Assembly: GCA_018725535.1 (NCBI GenBank)
Contig: QLUS01000004.1
Span: 1-29,757 of the forward strand
Source: Bacillota bacterium
GTDB taxonomy: Bacteria; Bacillota; UBA994
Length of the DNA stretch: 29,757 nt
Direction of reading: 5' to 3'
The notes below the pieces were generated by a model. It worked only from the letters and a program-made list of their open reading frames with translations. It searched no databases and had not been told where the DNA came from. The number at the start of each line of letters is the position of its first letter. Position 1 is the stretch's first letter. Shown here piece by piece: positions 7,421-14,333 of this stretch. The position numbers were made by a program, and so were the translations under genes.

Positions 7421-7448
7421 CCCGACAAGCGGGAACATTGACTTGTCG
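7421..7448 (-). other. Two mutually exclusive hairpins between the transporter operon and the DUF454-YgbA gene
   Basis: CGACAAG (7423-7429) pairs with CTTGTCG (7442-7448), while CCCG (7421-7424) can pair with CGGG (7430-7433). The two stems share bases. No T-run follows on the minus strand, so this is not a classical terminator; it may be a processing site or chance. Confidence 0.4.
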
Positions 7449-7453
7449 TAACT

Positions 7454-8176
7454 CTAGCCGCCGACTGGTAACTTTTTGGCGGTAAGCACTGCCGTCAGCT
7501 TCGCGGCCTGCTCCTGGATGTAGGACTGGTCCCTCTCTCCCCGCGGACGGTCGAAGTCCATACTGGTCACTATTTTGCCGGGCTTACCTTCTAGGACTAT
7601 AGCTCGGTCAGCTAATAGCACTGCGTCTTGCGGCTCATGCGTAACATAAATCATAGCGCAGGGGTGCCACGCTAGGAGTTCGAGCAGCATCTGCTGTAAT
7701 GATATTTTAAGCCCTATGTCTAGTCCAGTAAAGGGCTCATCGAGCAAAGCTAGGTCCGGGTCAAGCACAAAGGCTCGCGCTATAGCCACCCTTTGCCGCA
7801 TCCCCCCGCTCAGGTGCGCGGGGTAATAGTGTTCAAAGCCTTGCAGCCCCAGCCGCTTGAGGATGGCCGCTGCTCTGCCTGCCTGTTCGTCGCGTGTGAG
7901 CCCCCGGTCTTGCAGTACCAGTGTGACGTTCCCGAGCGCAGTCCGCCACGGCAACAGCCGCGGCTCTTGGAAAATAAAGCCGATACGTTGCCTGTCGGAG
8001 CGAACTTGACCAGCGTCGGGTTTTACTGTGCCGGCAGCCATTCTCAAAACCGTCGTCTTGCCGATACCTGAGGGTCCTAAGATAGCTAAGATTTGCTTTT
8101 CCTCTACCTTAAAGGATACAGAGTCTAAAATAGTGCGCTTGCCAAACGACTTAGTAACCCCGTTAAACTCTATCAC
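7454..8176 (-). CDS. ABC importer ATP-binding protein, NitT/TauT/SsuB type
   Basis: 240 residues from a GTG at 8176 with AGGAGG 7 nt before it; longer in-frame readings to 8242 run into the permease gene and are rejected. All ATPase motifs are present: Walker A GPSGIGKT (34-41), Q-loop FIFQEPRLLPW (Q70), signature LSGGMRQRVAIARAF (122-136), Walker B LALLDEP (143-149) and H-loop THE (H180). The sequence style (EPRLLPW, SGGMRQR) is that of nitrate/sulfonate/taurine importers, but the substrate cannot be read from it. It is the last gene of the seven-gene operon, 4 bp after the second permease, and should power that permease pair. Confidence 0.93.
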   Translation of the reverse strand: MIEFNGVTKSFGKRTILDSVSFKVEEKQILAILGPSGIGKTTVLRMAAGTVKPDAGQVRSDRQRIGFIFQEPRLLPWRTALGNVTLVLQDRGLTRDEQAGRAAAILKRLGLQGFEHYYPAHLSGGMRQRVAIARAFVLDPDLALLDEPFTGLDIGLKISLQQMLLELLAWHPCAMIYVTHEPQDAVLLADRAIVLEGKPGKIVTSMDFDRPRGERDQSYIQEQAAKLTAVLTAKKLPVGG

Positions 8177-8180
8177 GCGC

Positions 8181-8957
8181 CTACCTCCTCGCTTGCCACG
8201 CCAGCACATGGCTTTTGACCAAGTAAAGCATAACTCCCTCAATCAAGAGCACGGTCGCGGCCATCACCAGCATCCAAGCGAAGATTTCTGCCGTCGCCAT
8301 ATGTACCCGCGCTTGGCTTAAGGCCTGCCCAATCCCTCTGTCTACGCCCACAATAACTTCCGCCATGATCAGGAGCCGCACGGTTAGCCCTGCTGCAAGC
8401 AGGATACTAGGCAACAAAGAATACAACGTTGCCGGTACATATGCGGCTAACAACTGCGTGGCCTTCGGCACGCGAAAAACCCGCAGCATTTCTAGCAAGC
8501 CCCGGTCTACGGATCTGACGGCGGTAACGGCACCGCCATAGAGCAAAGGAAACCCTAAGGCTACCGCTGCCGCCACTACCTGACGCTCACCACCGCCAAA
8601 CACAAATATTACGACTAGAGCTAATGCCACCGGGGGGACAGCGACCAAAATGCTGATCGCGGGCTTAAGCAGATCCTCTACCCATGGATAAAAGCCAGCT
8701 AGCATCCCAACCGCTAGACCCGCAATGATTTGCAGCCCTAGGGCAAGCAGGACTCTCCCGAGCGTCCGAGAGAAAGTGGCTACAGCAGGGGGCGAGGTAA
8801 ACAAGCGGACGACAGACTCTAGCGTCTCAGCAGGCGTGGCCACAAGCAGCGGGCCGTAGACTCGAGCCATCATCTGCCACGCCAACGCGAAAGCGACTGT
8901 GCCTGTTATCATCCAAACAAGCGGCATGGTCTTTTTCACCTTCACCCAGTTATTCAT
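8181..8957 (-). CDS. ABC importer permease 2, NitT/TauT/SsuC type
   Basis: 258 residues from the ATG at 8957, whose ATGAATAA overlaps the stop of the upstream permease by 8 nt; an ATG pair at 8975/8972 is the alternative. About six membrane segments are visible, with the EAA-type loop (ALGFPLLYGGAVTAVRSVDRGLLEMLRVFRV region) between segments 4 and 5, which contacts the ATPase. It is the paralogue of the next permease; the two probably form a heterodimer, which is less usual for the SsuC/TauC family, where one permease gene normally makes a homodimer. Confidence 0.9.
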   Translation of the reverse strand: MNNWVKVKKTMPLVWMITGTVAFALAWQMMARVYGPLLVATPAETLESVVRLFTSPPAVATFSRTLGRVLLALGLQIIAGLAVGMLAGFYPWVEDLLKPAISILVAVPPVALALVVIFVFGGGERQVVAAAVALGFPLLYGGAVTAVRSVDRGLLEMLRVFRVPKATQLLAAYVPATLYSLLPSILLAAGLTVRLLIMAEVIVGVDRGIGQALSQARVHMATAEIFAWMLVMAATVLLIEGVMLYLVKSHVLAWQARR

Positions 8958-9735
8958 GCACCACACCTGCATCACTGCTCACAGTGCGCCATCTCTGCAA
9001 GTACCGCGCCACAGGACTGACAAGCACAAATTCTAAGACCCCTGCTACTACGAGGCAGACTGCCACCCAAGCGAAAAGTCGCGCTGCGTCTAAGTTGAAA
9101 CGTGTCATGGCCATGGCGAACCCAATGCCATCGTTGCTGCCTAGGAGTTCGGCCATGACGGTCTTACGGAAAGCCGTGCCTGCGGCGAAGGCAAAGCCCG
9201 TTAAAATAGCGGTTGCGAGTGCAGGCAGATATATGCTCCACCACAGGGTCCACCTTGAAAGCCGATAGACAGCTGCCATCTCTAGGAGATCTGCGTCTAT
9301 TAACTCCATTCCTTCTACAACGCTGACATACATAATGGGCACTGTAAAGAGGGCAGTGATAAAGATAGCCATGGAAGAGCCTACGCCGAACCATACCATG
9401 GCCAGCATAACCACTACAACAGCCGGGGAACTAAACAAGATTCCGATCAGGGGCTTAAGCAAATAGTAAACCGGTTTACAGAAGCCGGCGGCGGCGCCGG
9501 TAAAAAACCCGAGCGCCGCGCCAATGGTCAGCCCCGTCAAAGACCGGTGCAGGGAAATTGCCAATTGTTGCCCCAGCTCACTGGTCGCTGCGAGAAGTAG
9601 TAGGCTCTCGCCGACAGCGCGGAGCCTAGGCAAAGCGCCGGTCATCCTAACTGCCACAAGCTCCCACGCTAGCAGGATGCATGCTACACCGAGTAGGTAA
9701 AAAGGCTTAATCCGGCTGCCAATAGAAGCGTTCAT
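8950..9735 (-). CDS. ABC importer permease 1, NitT/TauT/SsuC type
   Basis: 261 residues from the ATG at 9735, preceded by GGGAG; it overlaps the end of the binding-protein gene by 29 nt. An in-frame start at 9753 is the alternative. Six hydrophobic segments, and the coupling-helix region ELIDADLLEMAAVYRLSRWTLWW typical of the family (E-A-A loop with DxxLLExAxVYxxS). Together with the second permease it forms the channel of the importer; all genes here overlap or nearly touch, so they are translated together. Confidence 0.9.
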   Translation of the reverse strand: MNASIGSRIKPFYLLGVACILLAWELVAVRMTGALPRLRAVGESLLLLAATSELGQQLAISLHRSLTGLTIGAALGFFTGAAAGFCKPVYYLLKPLIGILFSSPAVVVVMLAMVWFGVGSSMAIFITALFTVPIMYVSVVEGMELIDADLLEMAAVYRLSRWTLWWSIYLPALATAILTGFAFAAGTAFRKTVMAELLGSNDGIGFAMAMTRFNLDAARLFAWVAVCLVVAGVLEFVLVSPVARYLQRWRTVSSDAGVVHE

Positions 9736-11059
9736 CTGGTAATCTCCCGCCAATAATATCCGGGTTCATCTGCTGCAAGGTCAGGAAATAACGCTCTAGC
9801 TCTGCACGGACTTCTCGCGCCGGCACAACTCTAAACTCAGAAAACTGCAGAGCACTGGCGGCAGCCGGGGCCTGCACGCCTTCTATTCCGCGTGCGACCA
9901 AAGCGCCCATGTCATTTGGGTTAGCGGTAGCCCACAGCGCGGCTTGTGTGTACGCATCGCTAAACGCTTGAATTAAGTCGTTGCGGTCTACTACGGCAGG
10001 CAGTGCCACGATGCCCGCTTGCGGAATGCGCTCCGGAGACCCTGTCACTTCGCCCCAAATTTTGCGTAACGTGATCAGCCGCGCTAAGCGTCTCCCTTGT
10101 TGTTGCGCGCTCATTACGGCTGAAGTGGCGGCAGGCTCCGACAGGACTGCTAATTCAGCCCGACCCGTCGCTAGCAGACCAGCCGCCTCCATAGGTGACG
10201 GAACATAATCTATCTGCAGGTCGCGCGCAAGGTCTAGCCCTTTACCTGCCGCTAGGAAACGAAATACTAGGTCAGGAGTATCGCCACGCGATGGGATAAC
10301 GATGCGTCGCCCCCTAAGATCCTCCATCGACCGCACGGGGAGTCCATCGACGCCAACTACGTAGAGGTTGCCCCAGACGGCCACGTTGACTAGCCTCAGG
10401 TTAACTCCTCGATTGTAGAGGTTAGCCGCTACATAAGTCGGCAAAGCAGCAAAGTGCATATCACCCGTTATTGCTTGCGCTCGCAGCATGTCGACAGTGC
10501 GCGCGATATGCACCTGAGCTTGCCTCGCGATCGGGCTGGCAGCTTGTTCGTCACGCAGGCGGAAAAATGGGAACGTAAGCGGAGCTATCGGCCCAAGCAT
10601 GTTTAGTCGCTCTAGCCTGCTTATAATGGAAACTCGCATACGGCTGTCATCCCAAGTAACGCCATACTGCAGCGTTTCGCTGATAAAGCGCAACGGCACC
10701 AGCGTCCGCCCGTTAGCAATAAAGGCTGGTACGTCCAGCTCGACAGCCCGACCGTTACGACGCGCAGCGAGCGCCCCGATGGTAAGCGATACCGTAGTTT
10801 CGCCTTTAGTTATGGATACAGTGCGCGCATCTTCATCCCAGCCTACGACTGCTCCCATCGCCTCGACAATCGCACGCACCGGCACCATCACCCGTCCTCT
10901 GACTATCTGCGGATTAACGTCAAAGGTAATCGGTCGATTGTCTACGCGCACATTAACAGCGCGGCTCGCAGCTACATTCACTTCGCCGCCCATTACACCC
11001 AGCATCATCACCGCCATAAGTAGAGCGCACGCCTTGACCAACCACTTGTTCTGCATCAT
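9707..11059 (-). CDS. Exported ABC substrate-binding protein with N-terminal stalk (copper amine oxidase N-like) domain
   Basis: 450 residues from ATG 11059, with AAAGGAGA 7 nt before it; a second ATG follows directly. The start MMQNKWLVKACALLMAVMMLGVM is a signal peptide. Residues ~35-150 contain two repeats of the stalk domain (ITFDVNPQIVRGRVMVPVRAIVEAMG...VGWDEDARTVSI and FIANGRTLVPLRFISETLQYGVTWDDSRMRVSI), which Firmicutes use as cell-wall or surface modules. The remainder is an NMT1/SsuA-like binding protein: FAALPTYVAANLYNRG, LRGRRIVIPSRGDTPDLVFRFL, and near the end IIGGRLPDERFYW. No lipobox Cys is seen, so the stalk rather than a lipid may hold it at the surface. The start shares one base (TAATG) with the stop of the preceding gene. 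Confidence 0.9.
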   Translation of the reverse strand: MMQNKWLVKACALLMAVMMLGVMGGEVNVAASRAVNVRVDNRPITFDVNPQIVRGRVMVPVRAIVEAMGAVVGWDEDARTVSITKGETTVSLTIGALAARRNGRAVELDVPAFIANGRTLVPLRFISETLQYGVTWDDSRMRVSIISRLERLNMLGPIAPLTFPFFRLRDEQAASPIARQAQVHIARTVDMLRAQAITGDMHFAALPTYVAANLYNRGVNLRLVNVAVWGNLYVVGVDGLPVRSMEDLRGRRIVIPSRGDTPDLVFRFLAAGKGLDLARDLQIDYVPSPMEAAGLLATGRAELAVLSEPAATSAVMSAQQQGRRLARLITLRKIWGEVTGSPERIPQAGIVALPAVVDRNDLIQAFSDAYTQAALWATANPNDMGALVARGIEGVQAPAAASALQFSEFRVVPAREVRAELERYFLTLQQMNPDIIGGRLPDERFYWQPD

Positions 11060-11940
11060 TAAACGTCTCCTTTCATATTTAAAAACCAGTCCCATCCCTT
11101 CCAAAGCAAACGACCATTGTTTATCTCGGCTTCAGGCAACATGGGGACTTCCGCAGAAACAGGAATGTACCCGTTTCTTAGGAAAAACTCTTGCAGGGGG
11201 GCAGACCGCAAAAAGTGACCCACATCTAGTAACGCCTCGTCTGTTCCCACGCGCCAGAGCATGATGTTAGGCAGACCAAATGCCCCTTCGCTTGGCCAGA
11301 CCATCGCTAAGTTTTTGTGCCGAGAAAAGCGGGCAAACGACACTTTGTTGACCCCCACGGGGTACTGCCCCTCGTCCACAGCATTTTTTACGTCGACCGG
11401 GGACCCTCGAAATACGATGTGTTTCAAGAAATCGGCATAATGATCCGGAAACAAGTCCTGCATCAGAGCCAAGAGCGCCCTGCTGGCAGGGAGATGCCGC
11501 TCGGGAAACAGTATCTGCCCGCGCCACTTCTCGTCTAGCAAATCTTCCCATTTTTGCGGCGCATCGTTTGCGGGAACGAGTTTTTGGTTATAGATTATAA
11601 GCAACGGAATCAAGAAAATCGGGTGAAAATAGCCCTGCGGGTCCTCAAATCCCCTCGCTGACAATTCCTCGCGCAATGGGAATTGCCCCGCACATGGCCG
11701 CAACCACTCTCGCCGCTCGTGCTTGGTAAGTGCAGCTAAATCACTGCCGTAGGTGATCACCATATCGTCTATCTCGTCTATGGTTAAGGGCAGCTGGCCG
11801 TCTTCGCGCTGATGGCAAGTTAAGGCCTTTACCCGAACTGTCGTGTGGTGTTTTTGGCCTATCTCACCTGCAGCGGTCCTAAGCATATCGGCGAGAGAAA
11901 GATTGATGTTTAGTGGACTATGCAGAAACACGCTGGGCAT
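11059..11940 (-). CDS. Periplasmic-binding-protein-like protein without a signal peptide (cytoplasmic)
   Basis: 293 residues. The body looks like a class-2 extracellular solute-binding protein of the Fe3+/polyamine type: SVFLHSPLNINLSLADML at the N-terminus (first strand and helix), MVITYGSDLAAL, IPLLIIYNQKLVPANDAPQKWEDLLDEKWRGQI (hinge region), and QEFFLRNGYIPV near the end. The mature fold begins at once after the start codon, with no hydrophobic leader or lipobox. AAGGAGGTGA stands ~12 nt before the ATG, and an in-frame stop just upstream rules out a longer signal-bearing form. It overlaps the upstream ATPase gene by 23 nt and the exported binding protein by 1 nt. I infer a cytosolic substrate-binding or carrier role within the operon. 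A simple loss of signal peptide in a decaying gene is less likely because the frame and couplings are intact. Confidence 0.82.
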   Translation of the reverse strand: MPSVFLHSPLNINLSLADMLRTAAGEIGQKHHTTVRVKALTCHQREDGQLPLTIDEIDDMVITYGSDLAALTKHERREWLRPCAGQFPLREELSARGFEDPQGYFHPIFLIPLLIIYNQKLVPANDAPQKWEDLLDEKWRGQILFPERHLPASRALLALMQDLFPDHYADFLKHIVFRGSPVDVKNAVDEGQYPVGVNKVSFARFSRHKNLAMVWPSEGAFGLPNIMLWRVGTDEALLDVGHFLRSAPLQEFFLRNGYIPVSAEVPMLPEAEINNGRLLWKGWDWFLNMKGDV

Positions 11941-12724
11941 CTGTCCAGGTCACCTCCTTGATTGCTTCCGGTGTCAGTTCGCCCCCTAGGCGGATACGCT
12001 CCCGCAATTCGCATAACACCGTGTCTATTTTCTGCAAGCGGCCAGCAAGAACCTTTTCACTGGGACTTGCAGTCAACAACTTGGCCATCCCCCCATTTTG
12101 CATCACTATTCTTTTGTCAGCTAGCAGCGCTAACAAGGGGTCATGGGTGACAACTAATACTACTTTCCCACGCCCCGCCAGCAGGCGCAAGGCACTTAAG
12201 CGGTTGATGCCAGCATTCTCAATCTCGTCGACCAACACAATCGGGGCGTTACTTAAAAGCGCGACGTCGGCAACCATCAGGGCGCGCGACTGACCTCCAC
12301 TTAACGCCGTCAGGCTGTCATCCATCATTAAAGGCTCGCCAGTTAGCTGATTAGCACAATCAACCACCGCTTTTGCGACCTCGAGAGCATTTTCAATGTG
12401 ACGGCTTTCCGCATGTAAGAGCAAGAAGTCCCGCACTGACATATCGATGACAAAGTTCATGTTCTGGGATATCTCGGCGACCAGTCTGCGTAAGCTAGTT
12501 TCTACCGCGAATTCTGCTGGCACTTGGTCGTTAATCTGAATCTGCCGCCGCGAAGGGGTATCCCCATCGGCCCAGTACTCGATGTCCGAGATCAGCTGGC
12601 TTTTCCCAGAACCAGTGGGCCCGACTACGGCCACAATCTCGCCAGGGTAGATCTCTACCATGCGCAGGGTTTCCCTCACGCCGCTCTTAGTGATGCCGCC
12701 TAAGACAGCTATTTTCCTAATCAT
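11918..12724 (-). CDS. Free-standing ABC-type ATPase, not the importer's own ATPase
   Basis: 268 residues. Walker A GPTGSGKSQ (35-43), a Q-loop-like ISQNMNF (~85-91), signature LSGGQSRALM (141-150), Walker B IVLVDEIENAG (162-172) and H-loop THD (193-195). Walker B is followed by IENAG instead of the usual PTxGLD, and the region between Walker A and signature is unlike transport ATPases. No membrane segments. The C-terminal ~55 residues (SEKVLAGRLQKIDTVLCELRERIR) are predicted helical and may be a partner-binding tail. Since the operon has another canonical transporter ATPase, this one probably works with the GTPase before it (8-nt overlap) and the soluble binding protein after it (23-nt overlap), in an intracellular step. 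Function unknown. Confidence 0.85.
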   Translation of the reverse strand: MIRKIAVLGGITKSGVRETLRMVEIYPGEIVAVVGPTGSGKSQLISDIEYWADGDTPSRRQIQINDQVPAEFAVETSLRRLVAEISQNMNFVIDMSVRDFLLLHAESRHIENALEVAKAVVDCANQLTGEPLMMDDSLTALSGGQSRALMVADVALLSNAPIVLVDEIENAGINRLSALRLLAGRGKVVLVVTHDPLLALLADKRIVMQNGGMAKLLTASPSEKVLAGRLQKIDTVLCELRERIRLGGELTPEAIKEVTWTDAQRVSA

Positions 12725-13418
12725 TGCTGACCTCCCTGCAGACGATTTTCTTCACATTCCCCATCTGGTAGCGGCTGCCGATAACTGTCTCGCCATTACA
12801 ATAGGAACAAACCGCAGAAGGCATTGGGTAGCGCAGTTCCCGCCCTTCAACCCCTTCTATGGAAGGGCTAGCCAGCACTACTTTCTTTAAGCGTAGGGCC
12901 CCCTGTCCGGTCAAACCGTTAATCTCGAGCACATGGGTAGCAGGGTTAACCATTTCGATTCTCCGACGGAACACTTCGCGCTCGGCTTGGGAAACGATGT
13001 CGCCTTTTGTTACCACAACCACATCTGCAGTTGTCAAGACAGGGCCAACTTTCTTGGGCGTATCAATGCCGCTTAAGTTATCTACCACACAGATGGAGAG
13101 ACACCCTTTAATGCCCGGCGCACAACGGTGACATAGGCCAGCCGTTTCCACCACTAAGATTTCGGCTTGCTGCTTTTCCCCCCAAGCGAAAATCTCCTCT
13201 AGATTGGATACATAGAAATGATCGGGACAGATGTAATCGCTTAGGCCGACCATTATCGGTAGACCTAAACGCCGGTAAGCGCTGTGATCCGAGGTTTCAA
13301 GACAGTCAATTTTGCACACCGCGACCCGAATCTTGTCCGTCAAGATGTGCCGCAAGGTGTGCAGCATCACCGACGTCTTGCCCGTTGCCGGAGGTCCAGC
13401 CACAATTACCAAACGCAT
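12717..13418 (-). CDS. HypB/CobW (G3E, SIMIBI)-like GTPase with Cys motifs
   Basis: 233 residues; first gene of the operon, ATG preceded by AAGGAGAT. P-loop GPPATGKTS (8-16), KID plus Cys (C35, C39) near switch I, VVETAGLCHRCAPG (89-102, Cys at 96 and 99) where HypB has its metal-binding ENVGNLVCP, base-specificity motif TKGD (137-140), and a C-terminal CSYC (204-207). This layout is that of SIMIBI metallochaperone GTPases (HypB, UreG, CobW). These deliver Ni, Co or Zn or help activate enzymes. There is no His-rich metal store. The metal or target cannot be told from sequence. The 8-nt overlap with the ABC ATPase downstream argues that the two act together. Confidence 0.88.
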   Translation of the reverse strand: MRLVIVAGPPATGKTSVMLHTLRHILTDKIRVAVCKIDCLETSDHSAYRRLGLPIMVGLSDYICPDHFYVSNLEEIFAWGEKQQAEILVVETAGLCHRCAPGIKGCLSICVVDNLSGIDTPKKVGPVLTTADVVVVTKGDIVSQAEREVFRRRIEMVNPATHVLEINGLTGQGALRLKKVVLASPSIEGVEGRELRYPMPSAVCSYCNGETVIGSRYQMGNVKKIVCREVSND

Positions 13419-13434
13419 ATCTTAATCTCCTTCC

Positions 13435-13464
13435 TTGACAATGAGAATCATGTTCATCTATGAT
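13435..13464 (+). promoter_or_regulatory. Probable promoter of the Crp/Fnr gene
   Basis: TTGACA (13435-13440), 18-nt spacer, TATGAT (13459-13464), facing the regulator gene. The leader would be ~80 nt. The -10 lies inside the inverted repeat 13445-13466, as expected for autoregulation. Confidence 0.55.
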
Positions 13465-13466
13465 TC
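13445..13466. promoter_or_regulatory. Candidate Crp/Fnr operator, GAATCAT-N8-ATGATTC
   Basis: A perfect 7-bp inverted repeat with an 8-nt centre, 22 bp in all, the usual length of a Crp/Fnr site. It sits between the two divergent promoters: it covers the regulator's -10 and the start site of the operon promoter. Confidence 0.6.
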
Positions 13467-13467
13467 G

Positions 13468-13496
13468 ATTATACAGTTAGTCCCCTGATAAAAAAG
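13468..13496 (-). promoter_or_regulatory. Probable promoter of the seven-gene operon
   Basis: Minus strand: a perfect TATAAT (13468-13473) with no good -35 at the right distance (CTTTTT at 13491-13496). Such promoters often depend on an activator. Start near 13461. Confidence 0.5.
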
Positions 13497-13505
13497 TATC
13501 TGGGG
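13482..13505. promoter_or_regulatory. Second candidate operator, imperfect palindrome CCCCTGATA-N6-TATCTGGGG
   Basis: Nine-base arms with one mismatch around AAAAAG, lying over the missing -35 region of the operon promoter. It could be the activator site, or chance. Confidence 0.4.
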
Positions 13506-13553
13506 TTACACTTTTTCTTTATCTGCACATAGAACTTTAGAGGGGGTTCGGCT

Positions 13554-14234
13554 GTGAACAGCATGCTCTCGCAACTTAACAAGTGTAGCCTGTTTAATCA
13601 CTTGTCAGCAGGCGACGTGGAGAATCTCTTAAAGGGGATTGCCTTTAACATTAAGAACTACAAGCGGAACGAGGTGATTTTTTCGCCTCTACGCCCAGTT
13701 GATACATTAGGGATCATCCTGAGAGGGGCTGTTGACGCCCAGAAGCTGCTGGCGTCTGGCAAGGTGATTACCGTTAGCAGGCGGTTTCCGTACGACCTGA
13801 TTGCCGATGCGTCCATATTTGCGGCTATCGATTACTACCCTTCCACAGTATCGGCCTGTGAAAACAGTCATGTGTGGCTAATAAACAAGACGGAGCTGCT
13901 AAAGCTGTTTGCCCGCGACAACATGCTAATGCTTAAGTTTCTCGAGTCGGTTTCGAACCGGGCTTTAGCCCTTAGTAATGCCATAGAATTGTTCGCATTG
14001 CGATCAGTCGGCGCAAAAATAGCCCATTTTCTTATAATGGAGCAAGGACGACAGAAGATTAGCACCATCACGCTGCTATTTCCCAAAAAGTCGCTGGCCG
14101 AACAGCTGAACGTATCCAGACCCACTCTATTTAGGGAGTTAAAGAAAATGCAGCGAGGTGGGATTATCTCCTGCAACAAGCGCACTATTAGCATCCTTGA
14201 CCAAAGCAAACTACTAGAACTGCGCGACCAGTGA
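13554..14234 (+). CDS. Crp/Fnr-family transcriptional regulator
   Basis: 226 residues from a GTG at 13554 with GAGGGGG 7 nt before it. Residues ~10-120 form the cyclic-nucleotide-binding-like beta barrel (LFNHLSAGDVENLLKGIAF, YKRNEVIFSP, LGIILRGAV). A long dimer helix follows (LKFLESVSNRALALSNAIELFALRSVGAKIAHFL) and then a winged helix-turn-helix (KSLAEQLNVSRPTLFRELKKMQRGGII). It lacks the N-terminal four-Cys cluster of Fnr and the phosphate cassette of Crp, so its signal is unknown; small redox, gas or haem ligands are possible. It is divergent from the seven-gene operon and is its most likely regulator. Confidence 0.92.
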   Translation: MNSMLSQLNKCSLFNHLSAGDVENLLKGIAFNIKNYKRNEVIFSPLRPVDTLGIILRGAVDAQKLLASGKVITVSRRFPYDLIADASIFAAIDYYPSTVSACENSHVWLINKTELLKLFARDNMLMLKFLESVSNRALALSNAIELFALRSVGAKIAHFLIMEQGRQKISTITLLFPKKSLAEQLNVSRPTLFRELKKMQRGGIISCNKRTISILDQSKLLELRDQ

Positions 14235-14239
14235 ATAAA

Positions 14240-14265
14240 CAAAAACGACCAGCTCTTGCAGGTCG
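14240..14265 (-). terminator. Terminator of the tRNA operon
   Basis: Minus strand: CGACC, loop TGCAAGAGCT, GGTCG, then TTTTTG. It converges with the end of the Crp/Fnr gene at 14234. Confidence 0.7.
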
Positions 14266-14294
14266 CTCGTCACCGGTCGCTCGTCACTCGTCAC
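14261..14294. repeat. Tandem repeat GGTCGCTCGTCAC x2 plus a half unit
   Basis: Copies at 14261-14273 and 14275-14287, followed by TCGTCAC (14288-14294). The repeat overlaps one arm of the terminator. No coding function seen. Confidence 0.75.
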
Positions 14295-14333
14295 TAGTCG
14301 GCACTCAGTCTTTGTTTTTTGTTTTTTGATTGT

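Noticed and set aside
8177..8242. 22-residue extension of the importer ATPase
   Set aside because: It overlaps the permease gene, has no family similarity, and the GTG at 8176 has an ideal AGGAGG.
11059..11940. Leaderless binding protein as a truncated pseudogene
   Set aside because: The domain looks complete at both ends, the frame is intact, and it is coupled to both neighbours.
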